A stretch of DNA of 34,556 bases, from assembly GCA_951801655.1 (NCBI GenBank), contig CATONV010000024.1:1-34556 (forward strand), given 5' to 3'. Origin of the DNA: an uncultured Oscillospiraceae bacterium (GTDB lineage Bacteria; Bacillota; Clostridia; Oscillospirales; Oscillospiraceae). Shown one piece after another: positions 1 to 8,082 of the stretch (positions are counted from its first letter, which is position 1; each line of letters opens with the position of its first letter). The position numbers and the translations under genes were made by a program. The notes beneath the pieces were generated by a model. It was not told the origin of the DNA. It saw only the letters and a list, made by a program, of their open reading frames with translations, and did not search any database.

Positions 1-747
1 AAAAACGACAAAATTTCTTCGGCGTTTTCTTACAATTTCATATCGGCGTTGACACATTCCAGGCGAACAACATCAACGGGGCCAACAACGGCGCTATCTT
101 CGATATGGAATCCCGGATATGGGGGGATAAGGATTCGATCCGGGACCTGCAAGAGGGCCTGTGGGACGAGCTGGAACGGGCCTTTGACGATATCTTTGAC
201 AAGGCCAAGGAGGAAGCGGAAAAAGACCTTCGGGACTACAAGGAGGAACAGGTCCACAAGCAGATCGAGGCCATCAGCAAGCAGATCGCCGCCTATGAGA
301 AGGAGAGTCAGGCCAGGCAGGACTTGATCCAGGACCTCATTGACCGGAAGGAGGAGGAGAAAAAAGCCTGGCAGGACCACTATGAGGCCCTGAAGGAGCA
401 GTATAGGGACCAGATTGCCGCATTGGAGCAGGAGAAAAAGCTGGCCGAAGAGAGGAAGAAACAGGCAGAGAAACAGTACGACGACTGGATGGACACCTGG
501 AAGGATATCCAGAAGAGCATTGAAACCCCAGCCCGGGACCTGAGCGAGATTTTAAGAGTATGGGCTGCTATCCACAGACGACCTGCAACCCGTCAGACCT
601 GCTGTGTCACCCAGCTACAATGCCAACAACAACACCTACAATACTGACCAGAGTATTACTATGAATGGAGTAACAATCGGGTCTTCTATGGTGCAGAGAA
701 CTTTGAGCGATACATTGAGGTTGATCGGGTTGAATATGGGGAATTAA
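1..747 (+). pseudogene. Phage tail tape-measure protein, C-terminal remnant with frameshift
   Basis: The reading frame is already open at the window edge (codon starts at multiples of three). It encodes a Glu/Lys/Gln-rich coiled coil of about 140 residues, clearest from about 105 to 540, typical of the distal part of long-tailed phage tape-measure proteins. Between about 545 and 580 coding potential jumps by +1 into another frame. That frame gives an Asn/Thr-rich tail with residues such as SYNANNNTYNTDQSITMNG, ending LNMGN before the TAA at 745-747, which resembles the usual end of such proteins. The frameshift makes this a broken gene. It lies directly downstream of the 3' end of a tRNA-Arg gene, a classic prophage insertion position. 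The family assignment rests on composition and the C-terminal pattern only. The 5' part lies outside the window. Confidence 0.6.
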
Positions 748-861
748 GATAAGGCTTGGATCGAGGATCGGGATGCGGTTCCCAACAAGGCTGCGGCGTA
801 CTACACGTACGTGGTGAAGCATGAAAAAGTTCCACCACCTTTTCCACCACCGAATTGGTAA
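748..861 (+). pseudogene. Fragment of a second phage-like reading frame
   Basis: Immediately after the tape-measure stop, the same frame stays open for 37 codons with no start codon. It ends in a proline-rich tail (VPPPFPPPNW) before TAA at 859-861. It reads like the C-terminus of another short phage gene whose beginning was deleted, which fits a decaying prophage end. I do not recognise the family. Confidence 0.35.
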
Positions 862-906
862 TGTATGACCATTTTTGAACAAATCAAAGGGGGGAATACA
901 AAAAGC

Positions 907-953
907 AAAACCCACCGAAAATCCTTGCAACACAAGGCTTTCGGCGGGTTTTT
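907..953 (-). terminator. Terminator of the tRNA-Arg transcript (possibly bidirectional)
   Basis: The outer stem AAAACCCACCGAAA pairs with TTTCGGCGGGTTTT and encloses a second stem (CCTTG/CAAGG). On the minus strand the hairpin begins only 7 nt past the tRNA 3' end and is followed by a T-rich stretch. The plus strand also carries a T run after the stem, so it may also stop phage-side transcription. Confidence 0.75.
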
Positions 954-959
954 CATTGG

Positions 960-1033
960 CACGCCCGAAGGGACTCGAACCCCCAACATTCAGAACCGGA
1001 ATCTGACGCTCTATCCAATTGAACTACGGACGC
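960..1033 (-). tRNA. tRNA-Arg (anticodon CCG)
   Basis: Read on the minus strand, the 74-nt sequence folds as a complete cloverleaf. The acceptor GCGTCCG pairs with CGGGCGT (terminal G-U). The D-arm contains AGTTCAATTGGAT, the anticodon stem TCAGA/TCTGA encloses the loop TTCCGGT (anticodon CCG), and the T-arm carries the conserved TTCGAGT. The discriminator is G and CCA is not encoded. It decodes CGG arginine codons. A promoter with 17-nt spacing lies just upstream and a strong terminator just downstream, so it is a single-gene transcription unit. The degraded phage remnant begins about 100 nt beyond its 3' end, so this tRNA probably served as the attB site. Confidence 0.95.
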
Positions 1034-1054
1034 ACATCTCAAAAGCGCTATGTT

Positions 1055-1083
1055 AGTATAGCACCTTTGAGACATTTTGTAAA
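1055..1083 (-). promoter_or_regulatory. Sigma-A promoter of tRNA-Arg
   Basis: On the minus strand TTTACA (1078-1083) and TATACT (1055-1060) are separated by exactly 17 nt. The -10 box lies 21 nt upstream of the mature tRNA 5' end at 1033. Confidence 0.8.
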
Positions 1084-1122
1084 GGGGAAAATTTCCGAAA
1101 CAGGGAAGAAAATTAAAAAATT

Positions 1123-3006
1123 TCAGGGCAGGTCTCTGTGATAGGGGGCCAGTTCCTCGGCGTGGGGGTCGCTGAAGACTTTGGCAAAGATATCACCCTC
1201 CATAGTCTCATGGTCCAGGAGGTACTGGGCGGTTATTTCCAGTTCAGGGCGGCAGCGGGTTAAAATCTCCTCACACCGCACGTAGGCCGCGTCGATCAGG
1301 GAGCGCACCTCCTCATCGATGACGGCGGCCACCTCCTCGGAATAGCTTTTGGTCTGCGCCATAGACCGGCCGATAAACACCTCGTCGTGGCCGTTCTCAA
1401 AGGTGACGCTGCCCAGCTTATCACTCATACCGTAGCGCATGACCATATTCCGGGCAATGGTGGAGGCACGCTGAATATCGCTGCCCGCGCCGGTGGAGAT
1501 ATCGCCCAACACCAGCTGCTCAGCAACCCGCCCGCCCAGACAGCGGGCGATTTGTTCCGTGAGCTCTTTTTTGGACTGGTAGGCCCTGTCCTCGTCGGGC
1601 AGGGAGATGGTCATACCGCATGCCTGCCCACGGGGGATAATGGTGATCTGGTGGACCGGATCGGCGGTGGACAGCTCGTGAATTACCACAGCATGGCCGG
1701 CCTCATGGTAGGCGGTCAGCTTTCGGGTGTGTTCCGTGACCACCCGGCTGCGCTTCTCCGGGCCGGCAATCACCTTGAGCATGGCCTCATGGAGGTCGGA
1801 CATAAGGATGAACCGCCGATCTGCCCGGGCGGCCAGCAGGGCCGCCTCATTGAGCAGATTTTCCAGATCGGCGCCGGTAAAGCCGGCGGTAGCTTTGGCT
1901 ACGTTCTTGAGGACCACATCCTCGGCCAGGGGTTTCTCCTTGGCATGAACCTTTAAAATTTCCTCCCGGCCTTTAATATCGGGCAGACCCACATAGATCT
2001 GCCGGTCAAACCGGCCGGGGCGGAGGAGAGCGGGGTCTAAAATATCCTGGCGGTTGGTGGCCGCAAGAACGATCACGCCCTCGTTGGAGGCAAAGCCGTC
2101 CATCTCCACCAGCAGTTGGTTTAACGTCTGTTCTCTCTCGTCGTGGCCGCCCCCCAGGCCGGCGCCGCGCTGACGGCCCACAGCGTCGATTTCGTCAATG
2201 AATACGATGGCCGGAGCGTCTTTTTTGGCCTGATCGAAGAGGTCGCGGACCCGGCCCGCGCCCACGCCCACATAGAGCTCCACAAAGTCAGAGCCTGAGA
2301 TGGATAGAAAATGGACTCCGGCCTCACCGGCCACCGCTTTGGCAATGAGGGTTTTGCCGGTGCCCGGAGGACCGACAAGCAGTACGCCCTTGGGGATACG
2401 GGCGCCCAGGGCGGTAAACTTTTGGGGGTCCCGAAGGAATTCTACGATTTCCTTCAGTTCCTCCTTTTCCTCGTCCGCTCCGGCCACATCGTCAAAGGTG
2501 ACTTTTTTCCCCTGATCGGACAGAGTACGGGTGCGGGCGCGGCTGAAGCGGGCGGCCCCGGGGGAGTTTGCGCTGTTTCCGGAGCTGCGCTGACGCATCA
2601 TCAGATACCAGAACAGGCACAGGACTGCCGCAGCCACCAGATAGGGCACCAGGTTGTACCACCAGGAGCCCTCCATTCCCGGGGGATAGTCGTAGCCCTT
2701 CAGCGCGCCGGACTCCAGCTGAGTGTTGACCAGGTCCCGCATGTCGTAGAAGAAGAGCTCTGGGTCGGCCACCCGATAGGTAAGATGGACAGGGGCGCCG
2801 TTTGCGTCCTGTCCCCGGAGGGTCAGGGTGAGAGTGTTGTCCTCCAGGATAAAATAGTCCACCTGTTCCTGGAGAAACAGGGTGCGTATCTGACTGTAGG
2901 TGGGGGCGTCCGCCCGTTCCATCTGCCGCAGACTGGTGATGGTGAAAAAAATCATCAGTGCCAGCAGGATATACAGGGTGATGTCCCGGAGGCCAAAGCG
3001 TCTCAT
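1123..3006 (-). CDS. ftsH: ATP-dependent zinc metalloprotease FtsH
   Basis: FtsH is a membrane-anchored AAA+ protease that extracts and degrades membrane and short-lived cytoplasmic proteins as a hexamer. In numbering from the first in-frame Met (3012), there are N-terminal membrane segments near residues 10-27 and 120-140, around an external domain. Walker A GPPGTGKT lies at 214-221, Walker B FIDEID at about 271-276, then the second region of homology with RPGRFDR. The zinc site HEAGH is at 436-440, with the third ligand probably Asp512 in STGAGSD. Length (about 627 residues) is normal. Two ATGs compete. The second (3006) has AAAGGA at 9-nt spacing, while the first (3012) would have only about 3 nt, so I chose 3006. 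It follows hpt and tilS, the order known from Bacillus. Confidence 0.97.
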   Translation of the reverse strand: MRRFGLRDITLYILLALMIFFTITSLRQMERADAPTYSQIRTLFLQEQVDYFILEDNTLTLTLRGQDANGAPVHLTYRVADPELFFYDMRDLVNTQLESGALKGYDYPPGMEGSWWYNLVPYLVAAAVLCLFWYLMMRQRSSGNSANSPGAARFSRARTRTLSDQGKKVTFDDVAGADEEKEELKEIVEFLRDPQKFTALGARIPKGVLLVGPPGTGKTLIAKAVAGEAGVHFLSISGSDFVELYVGVGAGRVRDLFDQAKKDAPAIVFIDEIDAVGRQRGAGLGGGHDEREQTLNQLLVEMDGFASNEGVIVLAATNRQDILDPALLRPGRFDRQIYVGLPDIKGREEILKVHAKEKPLAEDVVLKNVAKATAGFTGADLENLLNEAALLAARADRRFILMSDLHEAMLKVIAGPEKRSRVVTEHTRKLTAYHEAGHAVVIHELSTADPVHQITIIPRGQACGMTISLPDEDRAYQSKKELTEQIARCLGGRVAEQLVLGDISTGAGSDIQRASTIARNMVMRYGMSDKLGSVTFENGHDEVFIGRSMAQTKSYSEEVAAVIDEEVRSLIDAAYVRCEEILTRCRPELEITAQYLLDHETMEGDIFAKVFSDPHAEELAPYHRDLP

Positions 3007-3035
3007 AGGCATGATTCCTTTCGTGGAAATACGTG

Positions 3036-3578
3036 TTACCCGCCGTAAACCTCTGGCTTCAGAATGCCGATGTAGGGCAGGTTGCGGTATTTTTCAGCAT
3101 AGTCCAGGCCGTAACCAACCACAAAAGCGTCGGGGATAGTAAAACCGGAGTAGTGCAGATCCACCGGTTTTACACGCCGGTCTGGCTTGTCCAGCAGGGT
3201 ACACAGGCGGATAGAGGCGGGGTGACGGTTGTTGAGCATTTTAAGCAGATAGCTCAGGGTGTTTCCGCTGTCGAGAATATCCTCCACTACAATGACATGG
3301 CGGCCGGTGATATCCTCGGACAGATCTTTGGTAATTTGCACCTGGCCGCTGGAGGTTGTGCCGGTGCCATAGGAGGACACGGACAGGAAGTCCAGGGTGC
3401 AGGGCAGGTGGATGGCCCGGCACAGGTCGGCCATAAAGATGAAGGAGCCCCGCAGTACACTGATGAGCATAATCTCCTTGCCGGCGTAGTCTGTTTCAAT
3501 CTGCCGGGCAATTTCGCCCACCCGTTTTTTCAGCTGTTCCTCAGTAAATAATATCTCCTGAATGTCTTTCTCTAGCAT
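3036..3578 (-). CDS. hpt: Hypoxanthine(-guanine) phosphoribosyltransferase
   Basis: This 180-residue protein converts hypoxanthine or guanine plus PRPP to IMP or GMP in purine salvage in the cytoplasm. The PRPP-binding signature [13 protein letters not shown] is at residues 95-107, the flexible-loop segment SSYGTGT is near 68-75, and the purine-binding region (DKPDRR..., then [11 protein letters not shown]) is near the C-terminus. All of this is standard for the bacterial HPRT family. It sits between tilS (35-nt gap) and ftsH (about 30-nt gap) on the same strand, so the three are very probably co-transcribed. The tilS-hpt-ftsH arrangement is conserved in Firmicutes. Nothing in the sequence suggests altered specificity. 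Confidence 0.95.
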   Translation of the reverse strand: MLEKDIQEILFTEEQLKKRVGEIARQIETDYAGKEIMLISVLRGSFIFMADLCRAIHLPCTLDFLSVSSYGTGTTSSGQVQITKDLSEDITGRHVIVVEDILDSGNTLSYLLKMLNNRHPASIRLCTLLDKPDRRVKPVDLHYSGFTIPDAFVVGYGLDYAEKYRNLPYIGILKPEVYGG

Positions 3579-3613
3579 GGAAATTTTCTTCCTTTCCGAG
3601 TGAAAAATTCAGT

Positions 3614-5005
3614 TCATTCCGGGGAGGAGACCGTAATGTGCCAGGCGGGCTGTCCCGCCCGGGGGGAAAAGGCCCGATCGGGCCCCAGCCCGGCGGCAGC
3701 GGCCACGCGGCCCCCACAGTCGAGAACAGGGAGAACGTCTCGCTGGAAACGGGGAATTTTCTCCTCAATCATCCATTTTTTTAATGTTTTGCCCAGCCGT
3801 CCCGGGGGCGTGAGCCGGTCGCCGGTGCGTCGGGCCCGAACAGTCAGGGCGGGAGCAGCCTCACGGTCCAGCCAGAGGTCCCAGGGCCCTTGGCGCTGGC
3901 CGCGGTACTCCTCCGCCCGGCAATGGATGCTCCAGCTGCCGCAGTCTGTTTCGCCGGGGAGGGACAGGGGCCCCTCTTTCAGCGGGATGGGGCCCAGCCG
4001 GGGGACCAGGAGGAGTTTCTCATAGCTCCGCCTGGCGTTGGTGCTGTGGGGCAGATACAGCTCAGCGGAAGGAGAGTGCCCGCGGCAGAGACGAAGCAGA
4101 GCGTTTAGGTGGACGGCGGAACAGTTTTGATCGCCCTGCCAGAGCCGGCCCAGCAGCAGCCGCAGGCAGCGGCTGGCAACGGGATCGGGGGCGGCGGCGA
4201 GGAGAGACGCGTCAATGGACAGTTCACCGTCCCGGAGAACGGCCTGGTCGGCCAATGTTTGGGCCTGGGCGGTAAGAACGGCCTCGTCCGCCCGGAGGAG
4301 GGCGGCGGTATCCGCGATCCGGGCGGAAAAACCGGGGGAGATGTCCTCCAGCACAGGAAGGATTTGGTGGCGGAGGCGGTTGCGGGCGTAGCTGTCGTCC
4401 TGGTTGGAGCTGTCCTCCATGTGGGGCAGGGAGTGGCGGAACAGGTAGTCCTCCACCTCCTGCCGGGTGGCGGTGAGGAGGGGGCGAATGATGTTGTCCC
4501 GCCTGGGGAGGATTCCTCCCAGGCCCCGCAGGCCGGAGCCGCGGGCCAGGTGGAACAGGATGGTTTCCACGTTGTCGCTGGCGGTGTGCGCGGTGGCGAT
4601 CAGGTCCGCGCCCGCCTCCTCAGCCGCCTGACGGAGAAAGGCGTAGCGCATGTCCCGGGCGGTCTCCTCGATGCCGGTTCCCCGGAGGCGGGCCTGGCCG
4701 GCCACATCCCCGGAGCCGATGTAGAGGGAAACGGCGGGGAGGCAGTTTCCATTGCTGCACCGGTGTGCCCCGCAGCACAGCTGAATAAACTGGGCCGTGA
4801 ACTGCTGGTCCCGGTCCGATTCCGCCCCCCGCAGCTTATGGTTGTAGTGGGCGGCAGCCAGGCTGAAGTCGAGACTGTCCCGCAGCCGATAGAGGATATG
4901 GAGCATGGCGATGGAGTCCGCCCCTCCGGACACGGCGCACAGCACCGTGGACCCGGGCGGGATCAGGTCCTGCTCTCGAATGAAGGTCTCAACTGTCTTT
5001 AACAT
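3614..5005 (-). CDS. tilS: tRNA(Ile)-lysidine synthase TilS
   Basis: TilS uses ATP and lysine to convert C34 of the tRNA-Ile CAU anticodon to lysidine, which changes both its amino-acid and codon specificity. The N-terminal PP-loop ATPase signature SGGADS is at residues 26-31. It is followed by AAHYNHKLRG (about 51-60) and the TAHTASDNVETILFHLARGSG segment typical of TilS. The C-terminal third, including LTPPGRLGKTLKKWMIEEKIP, matches the TilS substrate-binding domain. Length (463 residues) is normal. It is the first gene of the tilS-hpt-ftsH run, and a palindromic repeat lies just upstream. Confidence 0.95.
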   Translation of the reverse strand: MLKTVETFIREQDLIPPGSTVLCAVSGGADSIAMLHILYRLRDSLDFSLAAAHYNHKLRGAESDRDQQFTAQFIQLCCGAHRCSNGNCLPAVSLYIGSGDVAGQARLRGTGIEETARDMRYAFLRQAAEEAGADLIATAHTASDNVETILFHLARGSGLRGLGGILPRRDNIIRPLLTATRQEVEDYLFRHSLPHMEDSSNQDDSYARNRLRHQILPVLEDISPGFSARIADTAALLRADEAVLTAQAQTLADQAVLRDGELSIDASLLAAAPDPVASRCLRLLLGRLWQGDQNCSAVHLNALLRLCRGHSPSAELYLPHSTNARRSYEKLLLVPRLGPIPLKEGPLSLPGETDCGSWSIHCRAEEYRGQRQGPWDLWLDREAAPALTVRARRTGDRLTPPGRLGKTLKKWMIEEKIPRFQRDVLPVLDCGGRVAAAAGLGPDRAFSPRAGQPAWHITVSSPE

Positions 5006-5029
5006 GGCAGGACCTGCCTTTCTATGTAG

Positions 5030-5048
5030 GGGCGGCCTGTGGCCGCCC
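5030..5048. repeat. GC-rich palindrome in the tilS upstream gap
   Basis: GGGCGGCC-TGT-GGCCGCCC is a perfect 8-bp stem with a 3-nt loop, preceded by TGTAGG. From general familiarity, palindromes of this type with a TGTAGGGGCG lead are dispersed in Oscillospiraceae genomes. Only one copy is visible here, so the repeat status is inference. Confidence 0.5.
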
Positions 5049-5068
5049 GCTGGTCGATGGGATGCCTG

Positions 5069-5836
5069 TCAGTCCACAGGCGTAATCTCCGTTACCAGAT
5101 GGAAATTGCTGGTGTAGCTGATGCGATACCGCCGGGCGTGCCCCCAATTCCAGAGGATGGTCTGACTCTCCCGGTAGGGACGTTTCATATCAAGAGAAAA
5201 CCCCATGGCGTCGGGCACAAATACCTCCACCCACTGGCCGCCGGTATCGAAACCCACCACATGATAATTTCGAACCAGGCTCCGGTAGCCCTCCGCCCAC
5301 ATGCCGGGCAGATGGGCAGTGCTGGCCTTTGGGTGGACCCAGACCTCCGCTGTCTCCAGCGGGCCGGTTTCCACCTGCTCCAGCTCCGCCAGAAGCTCCG
5401 GGATGTGGACCTGGGGCGCGATGGGCGCGGGGGGCGGGGCGTCGGAAAAGAAAATCATACCATACAAGGCCAGTACCAGCGCGGCTAGCGTGATCAGGAT
5501 AAACAGCCCCATAAACCTGCCTGTGGCGACGGCGCTGTACTGATCCAGCTGTTTTTTTACCTCCTGCCGCCGCCGGTCTGGAGCGGGACCGCTGAGATAG
5601 GTGAGGGATATAAATTCATCCTCCAGCCGTTCCCCCAGCTGCTTCTCCTCCGAGCGGTTCCGGAAAAAGCGGACAACCGTTATAACAATAAGACGCACCT
5701 GGAGCGCCGCTCCAATACCGAACACCAGGACTACGCCCCAGTAGGCGCGCAGATAGCCGGTGAGAAGGTCGTGGGCGGGGGAGACCTCCCCCAGTGTGGA
5801 GGAGCACAGCCAGTCCACAAAGGGAGGGAAGACCAC
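5069..5836 (-). CDS. Unknown membrane protein, paralogue of its upstream neighbour
   Basis: From GTG at 5836 this is a 255-residue protein with a hydrophobic segment near residues 32-53, a charged cytoplasmic-looking stretch (about 57-100), and a second strong membrane segment near 107-130. An external-looking domain follows and ends in RYRISYTSNFHLVTEITP. I do not recognise the family. The reading frame continues upstream of the GTG for about 34 sense codons and encodes what looks like a further membrane helix (GWGLLGFFLIPLVVF). It reaches a TGA just after the neighbouring ORF without any ATG, GTG or TTG. The true start may therefore be non-canonical, or a frameshift may separate it from the preceding ORF. 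The C-terminal 20-25 residues are nearly the same as in the upstream gene. Confidence 0.65.
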   Translation of the reverse strand: MVFPPFVDWLCSSTLGEVSPAHDLLTGYLRAYWGVVLVFGIGAALQVRLIVITVVRFFRNRSEEKQLGERLEDEFISLTYLSGPAPDRRRQEVKKQLDQYSAVATGRFMGLFILITLAALVLALYGMIFFSDAPPPAPIAPQVHIPELLAELEQVETGPLETAEVWVHPKASTAHLPGMWAEGYRSLVRNYHVVGFDTGGQWVEVFVPDAMGFSLDMKRPYRESQTILWNWGHARRYRISYTSNFHLVTEITPVD

Positions 5837-5937
5837 CAGCGGGATCAGGAAAAAGCCCAGCAGGCCCCAGCCGATTCCGGCCAGCAGCTCCCGGACGAGC
5901 CGCCAGGCGCAGGTCTCAATTTCAGTGTGTTGACTGT

Positions 5938-6201
5938 CTATGGCGCCTCACCCCCGATGGGCGTAATCTCCACTACCAGGTGGAAATTTGAGGTATAGCT
6001 GACCTGATACCGCTGGACATGCTCCCAGTTCCAGCCCCAGGCACCGACCACCACCGAAAGCAGGAGGACTCCGGCGAGTATGGTAAAGGAGGGAATGCTT
6101 AGCAGGGCGGTCTTACGGCCCAATTTGCGCCTCCAGACACGGAACAACCAGACAACCAGGGTCCCGTAGAAAATTGAAATACGGGTGGACCAGCATCTCA
6201 A
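5938..6201 (-). CDS. Small membrane protein, shortened paralogue of the next gene
   Basis: This is an 87-residue ORF whose TTG start overlaps the dnaB TGA, suggesting translational coupling, with a GGAGG just upstream. It has one clear membrane helix (about residues 35-53, SFTILAGVLLLSVVVGAW) followed by RYQVSYTSNFHLVVEITP. That end matches the C-terminus of the following gene nearly residue for residue, and the DNA is also similar (compare 5083-5110 with 5958-5990). Function is unknown. It could be a real short paralogue, or the remnant of a tandem duplication whose central domain was lost. Confidence 0.5.
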   Translation of the reverse strand: MRCWSTRISIFYGTLVVWLFRVWRRKLGRKTALLSIPSFTILAGVLLLSVVVGAWGWNWEHVQRYQVSYTSNFHLVVEITPIGGEAP

Positions 6202-7556
6202 TACTCCTCCCGCTGCCTCTCCATGTCGGTGAAAGTGGTAAACTCGGGGGTCCACTGCAAATCAACCTTGCCGGTTTCGCCGTGGCGATTCTTGGCGATG
6301 ATACACTCGGCCAGGTTGGGGTTCTCGACGTCCGCGTTGTAGTAGCCCTCCCGGTAGAGGAAGAGGACAATGTCCGCGTCCTGCTCGATGGCCCCTGACT
6401 CCCGCAGGTCGGAGAGCATGGGCCGCTTGTCCTGGCGGCTTTCGCTGCCCCGGTTCAGCTGACTCAGGCACAGCACAGGCACATTCAGATCCTTGGCCAT
6501 GATCTTCAGACTCCGAGAGATGTCGGACACAATCTGCTGCCGGTTCTCCCCCCGGGCGTTGGACTTGCCGCCGGCGGACTGCATCAGTTGGAGGTAGTCG
6601 ATCACGATGAGACCCAGATGTTCCACCCGGCGGCACTTGGCCAGGATATCGGCCACGGTGACGCCGGAGTCGTCGTCGATGAGAATGGCGGAGCGGTTGA
6701 GGGAGTCGGCGGCAGCGGCTACACTCTCCCAGTCCTGGTCGGAAAGCTTGCCAGTGACCAGCTTCTTGTTGTCCACAAAGCACTCGCTGGAGATCAGCCG
6801 CAGGGCCAGCTGTTCCCGACTCATCTCCAGGGAGAAGAAGGCCACCTTTTTGCCCGATTTTTTGCCCGCGTCCAGCAGAATGTTCAGGGCCATGGAGGTC
6901 TTGCCCATGCCGGGCCGGGCGGCCAGCAGGATCAGGTCGGAGTTGTTCAGGCCGGAGATGGCCCGGTCCAGATCCCGCAATCCGGTGGACAGCCCCGGAA
7001 TGTTCCGGTCACTGGAGGCCAGTTCCTCCAGCCGGTCGTACACGTCAATAATAACATCGGAAATGGGAATCAGTCCCCGAGCGGCCCGGCCCTGACGGAT
7101 GGCGTAGATGCGCTGCTCCGCAACTTCCAAAATATCCTGGCCGGTGCTGGTGCCCTCCTGAATCATGGCGGTGAGGTCGCCCGCCGTCTCCGCCACTCGT
7201 CGCAGAAGGGTTTTGTCCTTGATGATCTCGATGTATTCCCCTACGTTGGCGGCGGTCGGAGTGGTGTCCATCAGCTGGAGGATATAGCCCCGGGACTGAT
7301 TTTCGTCATAGTAGCCATTTTGCCTCATGTTATCCAACACCGTCACCGGATCGATGGTGAGGGAGTAGTTGAACATGGTATAAATGGTCTCGTAGATTTC
7401 CTTATTTTGTCGGATGTAGAAGTCGTCAGTGCGCAGTTTGTCGATGACCTCGGAGACACACCGGGGGTCGATGAGCATGGAGCCTAAAACCGCCTGCTCC
7501 GCTTCTACACTGTGAGGGAGCTGCCGGAGCAGTAATTCGTCGGTTTCTGTGGGCAT
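6198..7556 (-). CDS. dnaB: Replicative DNA helicase DnaB
   Basis: This hexameric 5'-3' helicase of the replication fork (DnaC in Bacillus nomenclature) has 452 residues. The N-terminal primase-interacting domain starts with LPHSVEAEQAVLGSML (about residues 13-28). The RecA-like C-terminal domain has Walker A ARPGMGKTS at about 213-221, LIVIDYLQLM as Walker B at about 316-325, and the SQLNRGSE and SDLRESGAIEQDAD motifs typical of DnaB. No intein is present. It starts 2 nt after the rplI stop with GGAGGG placed inside the rplI end, so the two are coupled. The rplI-dnaB pair is highly conserved in Firmicutes. Confidence 0.97.
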   Translation of the reverse strand: MPTETDELLLRQLPHSVEAEQAVLGSMLIDPRCVSEVIDKLRTDDFYIRQNKEIYETIYTMFNYSLTIDPVTVLDNMRQNGYYDENQSRGYILQLMDTTPTAANVGEYIEIIKDKTLLRRVAETAGDLTAMIQEGTSTGQDILEVAEQRIYAIRQGRAARGLIPISDVIIDVYDRLEELASSDRNIPGLSTGLRDLDRAISGLNNSDLILLAARPGMGKTSMALNILLDAGKKSGKKVAFFSLEMSREQLALRLISSECFVDNKKLVTGKLSDQDWESVAAAADSLNRSAILIDDDSGVTVADILAKCRRVEHLGLIVIDYLQLMQSAGGKSNARGENRQQIVSDISRSLKIMAKDLNVPVLCLSQLNRGSESRQDKRPMLSDLRESGAIEQDADIVLFLYREGYYNADVENPNLAECIIAKNRHGETGKVDLQWTPEFTTFTDMERQREEY

Positions 7557-7558
7557 AA

Positions 7559-8005
7559 TCAGCCCTCCACCACCAGCACGTTAACTGTTCCGCTGACCTC
7601 ATAGCCCAGCTTGGCCTTGATCTGATAGCTGCCGCAGGACTTGATGGGCTCGTCCAGCACCAGCTTGGTCTTGGGGATGGTGATGGCGTGCTGGGCGGAC
7701 AGAGCGTCGGAGATCTCCTTGCCGGTAACGGCGCCGAAGAGGCGGCCGCCCTCGCCGGCTTTGGCGGGGACCTTTACCATGATGCCCTCCAGCTTTTTGG
7801 CGGTGGCCTCGGCCTCGGCCTTCTCGGCGGCCTCCTGGGCCTTCTTGGCCTTCTCCTGCTGCTTCATGGTGTTTACGTTCTCCGCCGTGGCGGTGACAGC
7901 CAGTTTTTTGGGAAGAAGGAAGTTCCGGGCGTAGCCGTCGGACACCTCCACCAGCTGGCCCTTCTTGCCTTGGCCGCGTACGTCCTGCTGTAAAATGACT
8001 TTCAT
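7559..8005 (-). CDS. rplI: Large-subunit ribosomal protein L9
   Basis: L9 binds 23S rRNA near the L1 stalk and has two globular domains joined by a long helix. The N-terminal signature MKVILQQDVRGQGKKGQLVEV and YARNFLLPKKLA (about residues 1-37) are diagnostic. The Ala/Lys/Glu-rich connecting helix runs from about 45 to 75, and the C-terminal domain contains GRLFGAVTGKEI. The 148-residue length is normal. An AAAGGA ribosome site precedes the ATG at 8005. It is followed at 2 nt by dnaB and preceded by gdpP with a 77-nt gap that holds no clear terminator. Confidence 0.97.
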   Translation of the reverse strand: MKVILQQDVRGQGKKGQLVEVSDGYARNFLLPKKLAVTATAENVNTMKQQEKAKKAQEAAEKAEAEATAKKLEGIMVKVPAKAGEGGRLFGAVTGKEISDALSAQHAITIPKTKLVLDEPIKSCGSYQIKAKLGYEVSGTVNVLVVEG

Positions 8006-8082
8006 TTCAATCGATCCTTTCTTTATTACAAATAGTTACAATTGACTTCGCCGTGTTGCCTCCGGTCAAAAGGAGACGCTTT

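Noticed and set aside
2311..3048. 245-residue plus-strand ORF opposite ftsH
   Set aside because: It is the antisense shadow of a strongly conserved gene, with no ribosome site or recognisable domain. The same holds for the other long frames opposite tilS, gdpP, citXG, citF and the hybrid kinase.
8006..8082. Separate promoter or riboswitch for rplI-dnaB
   Set aside because: No well-spaced boxes and no conserved leader structure were seen in the 77-nt gap, so co-transcription with gdpP is simpler.
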